A stretch of 64,000 nt of DNA, from the NCBI RefSeq assembly GCF_042432825.1, contig NZ_JBHLWN010000049.1:62001-126000 (forward strand). The letters run 5' to 3'. Below, piece by piece: positions 34,097 through 43,332 of the stretch; the stretch's first letter is position 1, and every line of letters begins with the position of its first letter. A program made the position numbers and the translations under genes. Source of the DNA: Gordoniibacillus chartarius (lineage in GTDB: Bacteria > Bacillota > Bacilli > Paenibacillales > NBRC-103111). The notes under the pieces were generated by a model. That model searched no databases, was not told the origin of the DNA, and saw nothing but the letters and a program-made list of their open reading frames with translations.

Positions 34097-34794
34097 CAAC
34101 AAGGGCCGAATGGGCGTTGTTGGGGGCGGACGCGGCATGTGCGACTCGTAACAAAGACCAAATGGGAGTTGTTGGGGCCGGGCGAGGCAGTACGGCTCTC
34201 AACAAGGGCCGAATGGGCGTTGTTGGGTGCGGACGCGGCATGTACGGCTCTCAACAAGGGCCGAATGGGCGTTGTTGGGGACCGTCGAGGCATGTACGGC
34301 TCTCAACAAGGGCCAAATGGGCGTTGTTGGGTGCGGACGCGGCATGTGCGACTCATAACAAGGACCAAAAGGGCGTTGTTGGGGGCGGACGAGGCATGTA
34401 CGGCTCTCAACAAGGACCAAAAGGGCGTTGTTGGGCCGGGCGAGGCATGTGCGACTCGTAACAAGGACCAAAAGGGCGTTGTTGGGTGCAGACGCGGCAT
34501 GTACGGCTCTCAACAAGGGCCGAATGGGCGTTGTTGGAGGCCGACGCGGCATGTACGGCTCTCAACAAGGGCCGAATGGGCGTTGTTGGGGACCGTCGAG
34601 GCATGTACGGCTCTCAACAAGGGCCGAATGGGCGTTGTTGGAGGCCGACGCGGCATGTACGGCTCTCAACAAGGGCCGAATGGGCGTTGTTGGGGCCGTC
34701 GAGGCATATGCGACTCGTAACAAGGACCAAATGGGCGTTGTCGGGGCCGGGTGAGGCATGACGGCTCTCAACAAGGGCCCAAAGGGCGTTGTTG
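34097..34794. repeat. Array B: 14 tandem ~52-bp hairpin units
   Basis: Cores start at 34097, 34149, 34200, 34252, 34304, 34356, 34408, 34459, 34511, 34563, 34615, 34667, 34718 and 34769, so spacing is always 51 or 52. Each core begins (C/T)AACAAGG and ends GGGCGTTGTTG with a near-palindromic design: six outer pairs, mismatch, inner GC pairs, four-base loop. Linkers of about 26 nt come in a few versions (GGACGCGGCATGTACGG, GACCGTCGAGGCATGTACGG, CGGGCGAGGCATGTGCG). It lies between two minus-strand genes, upstream of the foldase. Its frames are open but the changing 51/52 period shifts the frame, so a protein is unlikely. Confidence 0.93.
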
Positions 34795-34865
34795 CGGACG
34801 CATGTCGGCATGACAGCCCGCAAGCGACGCCCTATCTGGCATAAAGTGTCCCTTGTTAATCGCGC

Positions 34866-36371
34866 CTATTCCCAGCTTGGGAGGCATACCGTAAACTTTC
34901 TGCCTACCCCAAGCGTGCTCTCGACACCGATCGTACCTCCGTGAGCTTCGACGATAGACTTCGAAATGGATAAGCCCAATCCCGCTCCACCATACATACG
35001 AGTGCGCGACGAATCGCTGCGGTAAAATCGTTCGAACAGATGCGGCAGATGCTCTTCGGCGATTCCGGGACCATTGTCGCTGACACTCAGCCCCGCGTCG
35101 CCGTTCGCGGTCGCGTACGCCGATACGACGACTCGCCCGCTGACAGGATCGGTATGTTGAACGGCATTATGCGCCAAGTTGAGAATCACCTGCTTGATTT
35201 TGTCAGGTTCGCAGACGCATTCGCTCCCATCGCTCACATTCAGCTCCAGCTCTCGGCCGTCGGCCAATAGGCGAAGCTGCGGCTCCATGTCGCCGATAAT
35301 GTCGCGGAGATCCGCCTTCTTCAGCATCAGCTCGGGAGAGCGGTCCAGCTTCGCCAGCAGCAGCAAATCCTGCACCAGCTTATTGATCCGCACCGATTCG
35401 CCGTGCATGGAAGCCAGCACCTTGTTCATCTGCTCGGGCTGCTTCACGGCTCCCCTCAATAATATCTCCAAAAATCCGTGAATGGACGTAAGCGGCGTCC
35501 GCAGCTCGTGGGAAGCATCCGCCACGAACCGGCGCATCCGCTCTTTCGCTTCCTTCTCCGCCTCGAATGAAGCCCCGAGCCGCTCCAGCATCCCATTGAA
35601 CGAAACGGCAAGCCGGTCCACTTCCGCCTGCCCCTGATGAATGGGGAAACGCTCGTTTAAATTGCCTGCGTCGATGCGCTCTACCGTCGTCACCATTTTT
35701 GACAGAGGGAGCAAGGTTTTCCTCAACACGGGAAGGAAGGCGAGAAGTCCGGCAAGCAAAGCCAGGAACGACAAGCCCAGGAATGTAGTCAACTGCTGGA
35801 CCAGAACGTCCTTAAGCTGCTTCGTGCTGGTGCTTAGCTGAATGAGTCCCAGCTGTTTGCCATGGTTATAGAGAGGCTGCAGCACGAGGAGCTGCTCTTC
35901 ACCCTGCTCGTTATTAGCTACCCGATAGTCGACACCCCCGGTTCCGCGCTGCATGGCCGCTGTATACTGCTCGCTGCTCAGCTGCACGGCGCTCGTCGTA
36001 TCTGCATGGCCCCCGGATATAACTGTCACCTCTCCGCTGGGACTGATGTACGAAAGTGTGGAGTCCGGCATCAGCACAATCGGTATTTTACCTTTGCCGC
36101 CACCGCCGCCGTCCGAGGCATCGTCGCTCTTATCGTCGGATAAATTCCAAGCGTCATAAGGAAGAGACAGCATTTGATGCTGGATCGTCTGAGCCTTATT
36201 TTTATAGACAAATTGCTGCATAAACACATATTGAAATACTCCGATCAACAACAGCAATGCCGCAAGAACCAGAAGCGACCGGGAAACGATTTGAAACCGC
36301 AAAGATTTGGGAAAGCCGAACCGGCTGCTTCTCATTAGTAATTTAGGATGCTCTAGTTGTAACAACGTCAT
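34866..36371 (-). CDS. HAMP-domain sensor histidine kinase without an adjacent response regulator
   Basis: 501 residues. Two membrane helices (LLVLAALLLLIGVFQYVFM; FLGLSFLALLAGLLAFLPVL) flank an extracellular domain of about 140 residues that includes an acidic, Gly-rich loop (DDKSDDASDGGGGGKGK). Then HAMP, the dimerisation domain with ADASHELRTPLTS (phospho-His 288) and the ATPase motifs NLAHNAVQHT, DNGPGIAEEHL and GAGLGLSISKSIV. It is divergent from the HtrA gene, and HtrA proteases are often under CssRS-type envelope stress control, so this kinase is a good candidate. No response regulator gene is within the window. RBS GGGAGG precedes ATG 36371. Confidence 0.9.
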   Translation of the reverse strand: MTLLQLEHPKLLMRSSRFGFPKSLRFQIVSRSLLVLAALLLLIGVFQYVFMQQFVYKNKAQTIQHQMLSLPYDAWNLSDDKSDDASDGGGGGKGKIPIVLMPDSTLSYISPSGEVTVISGGHADTTSAVQLSSEQYTAAMQRGTGGVDYRVANNEQGEEQLLVLQPLYNHGKQLGLIQLSTSTKQLKDVLVQQLTTFLGLSFLALLAGLLAFLPVLRKTLLPLSKMVTTVERIDAGNLNERFPIHQGQAEVDRLAVSFNGMLERLGASFEAEKEAKERMRRFVADASHELRTPLTSIHGFLEILLRGAVKQPEQMNKVLASMHGESVRINKLVQDLLLLAKLDRSPELMLKKADLRDIIGDMEPQLRLLADGRELELNVSDGSECVCEPDKIKQVILNLAHNAVQHTDPVSGRVVVSAYATANGDAGLSVSDNGPGIAEEHLPHLFERFYRSDSSRTRMYGGAGLGLSISKSIVEAHGGTIGVESTLGVGRKFTVCLPSWE

Positions 36372-36577
36372 GTATGCCGCCTCCCTCGTTCTTGATGTGA
36401 TTCCTATTATCCTACGGCTCGCTGAATCCCATCTGTATAGTTTCTGAAGACTTGCTGAGTGAAAAACAGACCGGATTTCAGGAAATCCTCAGCGCGAAAT
36501 CATGTTCATTTCAGGTTTGGGGTTCATGATAAATACCGTAACGCAGCACAAAACCGATCCAGAGGAGGACAATCATC

Positions 36578-37756
36578 ATGCAGAAAACACCATTTAAACA
36601 TATGTTCGCGGCCTTCATGGCCGGTTCCGTCGTCGTAGGCAGCCTGATGTTCGCATCCGATCAACTGAATGTATTTAGCGGCGGTATTGCCGCAGCGACT
36701 CCCGCAGCGACTCCCGCCACAACGGCTGCAGCGGTGCAAACAGCTTCCGCTACGGCTTCTTCACAAGCTTCCGCATCGCTCGCAGCGGTTAAAGCCGGGA
36801 ACGCTTCGGTATCCGATATCGCGAAGGCGGCCAGCCCGGCCGTCGTCAAAATCGAAACGGTCGTCCAATCGGCCGGAAGCCGCAGCTTTACCGGTTCGCA
36901 GGAGGGGAGCGGCATCGGCTCCGGATTTATTTTCGATGCGTCCGGATACATCCTTACCAATGAGCATGTCGTGGACGGCGCATCCCAAATTCAGGTGTAC
37001 GTGCAGGGCTATGACAAGCCGTTTACAGCAACGCTGCTCGGCAGCAGCTACGATCTGGACCTCGCCGTATTGAAGATCGAAGGAGGACAAGCCTTCCCTA
37101 CGCTTGCGCTTGGCAGCTCCGAGAACGCGCAAGCCGGGGATTGGGTCGTGGCGATCGGCAATCCGTATGACTTCGACTACACCGTTACGGCCGGCGTCCT
37201 CAGCGCGAAGGAACGGGAGATCAGTATCGATGATTCGCAAGGAACGCGAAATTACAAGCATCTGATCCAGACGGACACCTCGATCAATCCCGGCAACTCG
37301 GGGGGACCGCTGCTGAACATGAACGGCGAAGTGATCGGCATTAACACGGCCGTCAGCTCGGAAGCCCAAGGGATCGGATTCGCCATTCCGGCCGAAACGG
37401 TGAGCTCCGTCATCGACAAGCTGAAAAATAACGAAAGCATACCGAAGCAGGCATCGCCGTACATCGGGGTCAGTGTGCAGGATGTGACGGAGGATATGCA
37501 AGCGGACCTTCAGCTCAATGAGGCGGCCGGCGTAGTCGTGATGTCGGTGCAGCGGCAGTCCCCTGCCTTTCAGGCGGGAGTTCGCCAATATGACGTCATT
37601 ACCGCCGTTAACGGCAGCAAGATTTCCAATACGGAAGCTCTAACCAAGCAAATTCAAGCCGCACAAGTCGGAGATACGCTGTCCTTGACCATCAACCGGG
37701 CTGGGAAAACGCAAAATATCAGCGTCAAAGTGAACGACAAGAACGCGGCGAATTGA
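36578..37756 (+). CDS. HtrA/DegP-type serine protease with PDZ domain
   Basis: 392 residues. N-terminal membrane anchor (FAAFMAGSVVVGSLMFA), an Ala/Thr/Ser-rich linker (about 37-70), trypsin-like domain with catalytic His130 (LTNEHVVDG), Asp161 (DLDLAVLKI) and Ser241 (INPGNSGGPLL), and one C-terminal PDZ domain (YIGVSVQDVTEDM, AGVVVMSVQRQSPAFQAGVRQYDVITAVNG). It degrades or refolds damaged exported proteins at the membrane surface. GAGGAGGA precedes ATG 36578. Divergent from a sensor kinase (206 bp between starts), possibly its regulator. Confidence 0.94.
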   Translation: MQKTPFKHMFAAFMAGSVVVGSLMFASDQLNVFSGGIAAATPAATPATTAAAVQTASATASSQASASLAAVKAGNASVSDIAKAASPAVVKIETVVQSAGSRSFTGSQEGSGIGSGFIFDASGYILTNEHVVDGASQIQVYVQGYDKPFTATLLGSSYDLDLAVLKIEGGQAFPTLALGSSENAQAGDWVVAIGNPYDFDYTVTAGVLSAKEREISIDDSQGTRNYKHLIQTDTSINPGNSGGPLLNMNGEVIGINTAVSSEAQGIGFAIPAETVSSVIDKLKNNESIPKQASPYIGVSVQDVTEDMQADLQLNEAAGVVVMSVQRQSPAFQAGVRQYDVITAVNGSKISNTEALTKQIQAAQVGDTLSLTINRAGKTQNISVKVNDKNAAN

Positions 37757-38177
37757 TTGGGAACGAGCGGTACGGTCCAACCGTCAACTTCGGCTCGCGA
37801 GAACAAAAAACGACACGGTCAGAACCTGAAGGAGCGGCCCGGAATTTTGTAACACTCGGCGCATTGGACATTTTTTCAATATCGATCCACTCACTGGCCC
37901 GTAAGCCTGCAAATGTGCAGAAATCAGTCGGGCAGTGGAGCCTGGTTCGGCAGGATTCATGCAAATGCGCAGGCTTCTGAAGCGGTAAAGCTCCGGCGAA
38001 AGCCCGTCATGAAAATATGACTGTACTTCTGCACGCATTCATCCTAAAGGGGATGTGGCGGAGCATGATTCCTGTACTTTTGCTTTCATCATTACTTGGC
38101 AAGTCTTTGTAGTATGAAAAAATCCACCGGCTCGCACGAATTCCATCGTGCAAACCGGTGGATTTGATTTTTCCGTC
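37757..38177. other. Intergenic region between htrA-like gene and the end of the pur operon
   Basis: Convergent flanking genes. Short open frames on either strand have no RBS or family features. The only supported element is the terminator at 38116-38172. Confidence 0.6.
38116..38172. terminator. Terminator of the pur operon (bidirectional)
   Basis: Outer stem AAATCCACCGG/CCGGTGGATTT and inner stem GCACGA/TCGTGC form a long hairpin; on the minus strand it ends in a T-tract just after the purD stop. Confidence 0.9.
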
Positions 38178-39440
38178 CTACTTCAGCGCCTTCATCGCAA
38201 TATCGGTACGATAATGCTTGCCTTCGAAGCGGATTTTATCCGCTTCGGCGTAGGCGCGCTCCCGCGCTTCGCGAATGTCCCGGCCGAGGCCGGTAATGCC
38301 GAGCACGCGGCCGCCGTTGGTGACGATGCGGCCGTCTTCGGCTACCGCCGTACCGGCGTGGAACACGAGCGCGTCCCTCACGTCGCCCAGCCCTTCGATC
38401 GGCAGCCCCTTCTTATACGCTCCCGGGTAGCCGCCCGATGCGGCAATCACGCAAACCGCCGCCTGCTCGCTCCACTTGATGTCGAGGTCGGCGAGCGTAC
38501 CGTTCATCGTCGCCAGCACGATATCGAGCAGCGGCGTCTCCAGCCGCGGCAGCAGCACCTGCGTCTCCGGATCGCCGAAGCGGGCGTTGAACTCGATCGT
38601 CTTCGGCCCCTGCGCCGTAATCATGAGTCCCGCGTAGAGAATACCGCTGAATTTGCGTCCTTCCGCGACCATAGCCCGCGCCGCCGGCTTCACGATCGTC
38701 TCGATCGCCTCGTCGACGATCGCTTGCGGGATGTGCGGCACCGGCGAATACGTGCCCATGCCGCCCGTGTTCGGACCTTCATCGTTGTCGAACACCGGCT
38801 TATGGTCCTGCGACGGCACCATCGGCCGCACCGTTTCGCCGTCTACGAACGCGAGCAGCGACATCTCCTGCCCCTGCAGGAACTCCTCGATCACAACGGC
38901 ATTGCCGGACTCGCCGAACACCTTGTCGACCATAATATCGCGTAAGGCCTTCTCGGCTTCTTCCCACGACCGCGCAACGATAACGCCCTTGCCTGCGGCA
39001 AGACCGTCCGCCTTAATGACGATCGGCAGCCGCTGCTGCTGCAAATACGCCAGCGCCGGCTCGAACGACTCGAACGATTCGTAGGCAGCCGTCGGAATGT
39101 TATACTTGCGCATAAGCTCCTTCGTGAACACCTTGCTGCCCTCGATAATGGCGGCGTTGGCGCGCGGTCCGTACGCCTTGATGCCGCGCTCCTCCAGGTA
39201 ATCCACCAGTCCCGCGGACAACGGGTCGTCGGGCGCTACGAAGACGAGGTCGATGTTCCGTTCCAAAGCGAACGCCGCAATTTTATCGAAATCCAGCTCC
39301 CCGATCGGAACGCACTCCGCCAGCTCGGCGATGCCGCCGTTGCCCGGCGCGCAATACAGCTTCGTAATTTCCGGGCTCTTGCGCAGCGCCCAAACAATGG
39401 CATGCTCACGGCCTCCGCGGCCAATCACCAATACTTGCAT
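38178..39440 (-). CDS. purD: Phosphoribosylamine-glycine ligase (GAR synthetase) PurD
   Basis: 420 residues, full length. ATP-grasp enzyme for step 2 of purine synthesis. Motifs: VLVIGRGGREHAIVWAL at the start, PTAAYESFESFEPALAYL, VIKADGLAAGKGVIVA, EEFLQGQEMSLLAFVDG, GMGTYSPVPHI and EFNARFGDPETQVLLPRL. Last gene of the operon, 18 bp after the IMP cyclohydrolase gene, with GGGAGGGA before ATG 39440. A terminator follows. Confidence 0.97.
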   Translation of the reverse strand: MQVLVIGRGGREHAIVWALRKSPEITKLYCAPGNGGIAELAECVPIGELDFDKIAAFALERNIDLVFVAPDDPLSAGLVDYLEERGIKAYGPRANAAIIEGSKVFTKELMRKYNIPTAAYESFESFEPALAYLQQQRLPIVIKADGLAAGKGVIVARSWEEAEKALRDIMVDKVFGESGNAVVIEEFLQGQEMSLLAFVDGETVRPMVPSQDHKPVFDNDEGPNTGGMGTYSPVPHIPQAIVDEAIETIVKPAARAMVAEGRKFSGILYAGLMITAQGPKTIEFNARFGDPETQVLLPRLETPLLDIVLATMNGTLADLDIKWSEQAAVCVIAASGGYPGAYKKGLPIEGLGDVRDALVFHAGTAVAEDGRIVTNGGRVLGITGLGRDIREARERAYAEADKIRFEGKHYRTDIAMKALK

Positions 39441-39458
39441 CGCAGTAGTCCCTCCCGG

Positions 39459-40187
39459 TTACTTGTTAATGACCGTCAATACCGCTTCCCCGTTATCGCG
39501 GCGAATCGTCTTCACCAGCAGGGAAATCCGGTTGTCCGCATTCAGCAAATCCCAATAATAACGGGCCGTCTCCCCCGCATCGTCGAACAGGGGCGCAAGC
39601 CGCGGCTCGCCGTCGAACGAAGGCAGCGGATTGCCGTCGCCCTGGTACGTCGAGATGAAATGCCCGTACCCCGCAATCGCCTGCTCATAGTGAAAATACT
39701 GCCGCTTCGTCTGCGACTCGTCGTTGTCGTTCGACTTCAGAATCGACAGCTTGTAGGCGTTTTGCTTGTCGCCGAGATCCACAATGCCCGAAATGCGCGG
39801 CGTAAAATTCGGACCGTCCGGCTCATACGTGCGAGTCGCCAGAGCGCTTTCGAACGTGCCGCCGTTTTGCAGCGCCTCATAGATCGTGTCGGTCTGATCG
39901 CCGTTCGTGACGATATGCGCCCCGCCGACGTGACGAACCGGATAATAAATAATAAGCGAAGGATCGGACAGCTTGGCCGGATCGGCCGCTTCCGTCCGCA
40001 GGAAGCCGTTCGGCTCCTCTACGAAAATCCGATTGCGGCTGTTCTCGCTCCGCCCCATAATCCAATACACCTGCACGAACCGCGTACCGTCCGGCGTCAG
40101 GCCGATAACGATGCCCCGCCCCGGGTACGAATTCCCCTTCAAATCGCTGATCGTCCGCTCCGCCAGCGCCTTCCATGCTCCTGCCAT
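39459..40187 (-). CDS. IMP cyclohydrolase, PurO-like (IMP_cyclohyd family)
   Basis: 242 residues. The segment GRGIVIGLTPDGTRFVQVYWIMGRSENSRNRIF is characteristic of the IMP_cyclohyd family typified by archaeal PurO, and unlike the MGS-fold cyclohydrolase of bacterial PurH. It would close the second ring of the purine, FAICAR to IMP, the final step. In the operon it sits between a transformylase gene that lacks the PurH cyclohydrolase domain and purD, exactly where it fits. AGGGGA lies before ATG 40187. Function is inferred from family and context; the symbol purO would suit but was coined for archaea. Confidence 0.82.
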   Translation of the reverse strand: MAGAWKALAERTISDLKGNSYPGRGIVIGLTPDGTRFVQVYWIMGRSENSRNRIFVEEPNGFLRTEAADPAKLSDPSLIIYYPVRHVGGAHIVTNGDQTDTIYEALQNGGTFESALATRTYEPDGPNFTPRISGIVDLGDKQNAYKLSILKSNDNDESQTKRQYFHYEQAIAGYGHFISTYQGDGNPLPSFDGEPRLAPLFDDAGETARYYWDLLNADNRISLLVKTIRRDNGEAVLTVINK

Positions 40188-40223
40188 AGCCGTCCAAATC
40201 CCCTTTTTGAAAAATCTCTAGAA

Positions 40224-41402
40224 TTAGTGGTGGAACAACCGTACGCCGGAGTATACCATCACCATACCGTAGTCGTTAGCCGCCTGAACAACCTCTTCGT
40301 CGCGCATCGAGCTGCCGGCCTGCACGACGTACTTCACGCCGCTGCGGGACGCGCGGTCGATGTTGTCGCGGAACGGCAGGAACGCATCCGAGCCGTACGC
40401 CACGTTCGTCAGACCGCTGAGCCATTCGCGCTTCTGCTCGCGGGTCAGCCGCGGCGGCACTTCCTCGAACGCCTGCTCCCAGCTTGCCTGCTCGATCGGC
40501 GTCAGCTCTTCCTCCAGCCACAGGTCGATCGCGTTGTTCTGCTCGGCGCGCGCGAGCCCTTCGCGGAACTTCATGTTCAGCGCGATCGGGTGCTGGCGAA
40601 GGTACCAGCGGTCCGCTTTGTCGCCCGCAAGACGCGTACAGTGAATCCGCGACTGCTGCCCGGCGCCGATGCCGATCGTTTGACCGTCCAGCGCGTAGCA
40701 GATCGAGTTGGACTGCGTGTATTTCAGCGTGATCAGGGCAACAAGCAGGTCACGCTTCGCGCTGTCCGGCAGCTCCTTGTTCTCCGTAACGATACGCTCG
40801 AAGGAGGCCTCGGTCAGCACGGCGTTGTTGCGCTCCTGCTGCAGCGTCAGGCCGAACAGGTTGCGCTGCTCGATCGGCTCCGGCACATAGTTGGGGTCGA
40901 TCTCAAGGATGAGGTACTTGCCGCCCTTCTTCTGCTTCAGAATTTCGAGCGCCTCCGGCGTGTAGCCGGGAGCGACGACGAGGTCGGATACTTCGCGCTT
41001 CAGCAGCTGCGCGGTCGAAGCGTCGACGACGTCGCTCAATGCAGCCGCGTCGCCGAACGACGACATGCGGTCCGCGCCGCGCGCACGCGCATAGGCCGTA
41101 GCGAGAGGAGACAGCTCCAGGCCGCTGACGCCGTACGCCTTCGCCAGCTCCGGCGTCAGCGGGCTGTATACCGCCGCGCCCGCAGGGGATACGTGCTTGA
41201 ACGAAGCCGCCGCCGGCTGGCCCGTCGCATGACGCAGCTCGCGCACAAGCTGGAATGCGTTCAGCGCATCAAGCAGGTTGATAAAGCCCGGATCGCCGTT
41301 TACGACGCGAAGCGGCAGCGGCTTGCCGCCGTTCGTCAGCTTCGCTTCTTTCTGATGAGGATTCATCCCATATCGCAGGGAAAGCTCGTACACATCCGTC
41401 AT
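40224..41402 (-). CDS. Stand-alone AICAR formyltransferase (PurH C-terminal domain only)
   Basis: 392 residues, compared with about 510 for bifunctional PurH. The protein starts at the transformylase domain: SLRYGMNPHQ at residues 8-17 and the catalytic Lys69-His70 in FKHVSPAGAAVY. Later motifs include TLKYTQSNSICYALDGQTIGIGAGQQSRI and SDAFLPFRDNIDRA. The N-terminal MGS-like IMP cyclohydrolase domain is absent from the frame and from the 27 bp between this gene and purN. It uses 10-formyl-THF to make FAICAR, and the next gene would complete IMP synthesis. Confidence 0.92.
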   Translation of the reverse strand: MTDVYELSLRYGMNPHQKEAKLTNGGKPLPLRVVNGDPGFINLLDALNAFQLVRELRHATGQPAAASFKHVSPAGAAVYSPLTPELAKAYGVSGLELSPLATAYARARGADRMSSFGDAAALSDVVDASTAQLLKREVSDLVVAPGYTPEALEILKQKKGGKYLILEIDPNYVPEPIEQRNLFGLTLQQERNNAVLTEASFERIVTENKELPDSAKRDLLVALITLKYTQSNSICYALDGQTIGIGAGQQSRIHCTRLAGDKADRWYLRQHPIALNMKFREGLARAEQNNAIDLWLEEELTPIEQASWEQAFEEVPPRLTREQKREWLSGLTNVAYGSDAFLPFRDNIDRASRSGVKYVVQAGSSMRDEEVVQAANDYGMVMVYSGVRLFHH

Positions 41403-41429
41403 GGTCGTTGTACCGTCCTTATTTCCGTA

Positions 41430-42053
41430 TTAGTGAATTCGTACCCGGCGGCCGTCCTCGTTCAGCTTTACGCGACCCGCGCGCAGCCAGCCGATAACCT
41501 CCGGGTACAGCTCGTGCTCGATGGAATGAATTCGGGCCGCCAGCGTTTCCGCCGTATCGTCTTCCCGGATCGGGAGAGCCCGCTGCGCAATGATCGGTCC
41601 GGTATCCATGCCGCCGTCAACGAAATGCACGGTGACCCCCGTCACCTTCGCCCCATGCGCCAGCGCCTGACCGATGGCATCGTAGCCCGGAAAAGCCGGC
41701 AGCAGCGACGGATGCACATTAATCATCCGCCCCGCATACGGCTCCACAAGCTCCGCCGTAATGATCCGCATGTAACCCGCGAGAACGATAAGGTCGATGC
41801 TCCGCGCCTCCAGCTCCGCCCGAATCATCCGTTCGTACGCCTCGCGGGAGTCATACTCCTTCGGCCGGAACGCGAGCACGTCGACACCCGCCGCTTGCGC
41901 CCGTAGGGCGACCTTCGCCTGCGGCCGGTCGCAGACAAGCAGCCCGACCGTTGCGTCGAGCCGCCCATCCTGCACTGCATCTACAATCGCTTGAAAATTA
42001 GAACCGCTCCCGGAAGCAAACACCGCAATCCGGTAAGGGGACGGTGCAGTCAT
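41430..42053 (-). CDS. purN: Phosphoribosylglycinamide formyltransferase PurN
   Basis: 207 residues. Formyl-THF dependent GAR transformylase. Motifs: IAVFASGSGSNFQAI, DLIVLAGYMRIITAELV, and the catalytic region MINVHPSLLPAFPGYDAIGQAL followed by GVTVHFVDGGMDTGPII with the catalytic Asn, His and Asp. Its ATG overlaps the purM stop by one base (TAATG), indicating coupling. Confidence 0.96.
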   Translation of the reverse strand: MTAPSPYRIAVFASGSGSNFQAIVDAVQDGRLDATVGLLVCDRPQAKVALRAQAAGVDVLAFRPKEYDSREAYERMIRAELEARSIDLIVLAGYMRIITAELVEPYAGRMINVHPSLLPAFPGYDAIGQALAHGAKVTGVTVHFVDGGMDTGPIIAQRALPIREDDTAETLAARIHSIEHELYPEVIGWLRAGRVKLNEDGRRVRIH

Positions 42054-43096
42054 TAGACAACCGCTCCCCGGAACGTAACGACGCGCTCGCCGGCCGTCAC
42101 GCGGCCGAGGCGGTATACGTCTTCGCCCTGCTCGCGCAGCAGCTTGACGGCCGCTTCGGCATCGTCCTCAGAGACGACGATAACCATCCCGATGCCCATG
42201 TTAAACGTGCGGAACATGTCATTGTTGGAGACGGAGCCGACTTCCTGCAGCAGGCGGAAAATCGGCTGGATCGGCCATGAGCCGTAGTCGATCTCGACAT
42301 TCACGCCGTCCGGCAGGACGCGCGGGATATTTTCGAGGAAACCGCCGCCCGTAATGTGCGCCATCCCTTTGACCGTAACGCTCTCCATCAGCTTGAGCAG
42401 CGGCTTCACGTAAATTTTCGTCGGCGCGAGCAGCACGTCGCCAAGCACCTTGCCTTCGAGCTGGTCAAGGCGGTCGGTCAGCTTGTAGCCTTTCTTCTCC
42501 AGCAGCAGCTTGCGAACGAGCGAGAAGCCGTTCGAGTGAACGCCGCTTGAAGCGAGTCCCAGCACGACGTCGCCTGCCGCAATGGACCGGCCGTCAACGA
42601 TCTTCTTCTTATCGACGATGCCGACGGTGAAGCCGGCGATGTCGTACTCGCCTTCCGCGTACATGCCGGGCATCTCCGCCGTTTCGCCCCCGATGAGCGC
42701 TGCGCCCGCCTGGCGGCAGCCGTCGGCGATGCCGGAGACGATCGCTTCGATTTTCTCCGGGATCACCTTGTCGCAAGCGAGATAGTCCAGGAAGAACAGC
42801 GGCTCCGCACCCTGAACGACGACGTCGTTCACGCACATCGCAACGGCGTCGATGCCGATCGTGTCATGCTTGTCCATCGCAAACGCCAGCTTCAGCTTCG
42901 TGCCGACACCATCCGTTCCCGATACGAGCACCGGCTCCTCATACTTGTCCTTGTTCAATCCGAACAGGGCGCCGAAGCCGCCGAGGTCCGTCAGAACCTC
43001 CGGACGGAACGTCGTCTTGACGTGCTTCTTCATCCGCTCGACCGCTTCGTTTCCGGCGGCGATGTCCACCCCGGCTTGTTTGTACGCGTCCGACAT
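42053..43096 (-). CDS. purM: Phosphoribosylformylglycinamidine cyclo-ligase (AIR synthetase) PurM
   Basis: 347 residues. Closes the imidazole ring to give AIR, which is also the ThiC substrate. Motifs: YKQAGVDIAAGNEAVERMK at the start, VSGTDGVGTKLKLAF, DAVAMCVNDVVVQGAEPLFFLDYLA, LIGGETAEMPGMY and HITGGGFLENIPRVLP. AAGGAG precedes ATG 43096. There is a 236-bp gap to the purF stop, unlike the tight spacing elsewhere in the operon; it holds a run of short GCATTACGCATCACGC-type direct repeats at about 43265-43300. Confidence 0.97.
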   Translation of the reverse strand: MSDAYKQAGVDIAAGNEAVERMKKHVKTTFRPEVLTDLGGFGALFGLNKDKYEEPVLVSGTDGVGTKLKLAFAMDKHDTIGIDAVAMCVNDVVVQGAEPLFFLDYLACDKVIPEKIEAIVSGIADGCRQAGAALIGGETAEMPGMYAEGEYDIAGFTVGIVDKKKIVDGRSIAAGDVVLGLASSGVHSNGFSLVRKLLLEKKGYKLTDRLDQLEGKVLGDVLLAPTKIYVKPLLKLMESVTVKGMAHITGGGFLENIPRVLPDGVNVEIDYGSWPIQPIFRLLQEVGSVSNNDMFRTFNMGIGMVIVVSEDDAEAAVKLLREQGEDVYRLGRVTAGERVVTFRGAVV

Positions 43097-43332
43097 TAGT
43101 ACACACTCCTTGTTTTGTTCGCTCTGCGGCGTCTTGCGGGCCGCTCTATCTATTCGTCCACCAAACGGCGGCGCGAAATCCGTTATGTCACATCGTTATC
43201 CTAACAACCTTGTAAAGGGTGTACTTTGCGCAGTACGTTTTCGCATGGCGTAGTACATTTTCGGATTACGCATTACGCATCACGCATTACGCATCACGCA
43301 AATCGCACTGCGCTTAACCGCATATCGCCCCA

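Noticed and set aside
34061..34720. Open frames of 100-220 codons on both strands over array B
   Set aside because: Same reason: repeat-derived open frames in several registers, with no RBS and frame changes between units.
34097..34794. CRISPR array
   Set aside because: Repeat-spacer geometry (25-nt core, 26-nt linker) looks similar, but the linkers are themselves repeated within the array, units are contiguous tandem copies, and no cas genes are in the window. The same applies to arrays A and C.
37900..38030. Possible c-di-GMP (GEMM-like) riboswitch because of GGTAAAGCTCCGGC
   Set aside because: The GNRA tetraloop helix and the ACGCACAGGGCAAACC block are missing, and no gene follows in the right orientation.
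39402..41906. 834-codon plus-strand open frame opposite purD, the IMP cyclohydrolase gene, the transformylase gene and purN
   Set aside because: Antisense shadow of GC-rich genes: Arg-rich, no motifs, spans gene boundaries of well-supported minus-strand genes.
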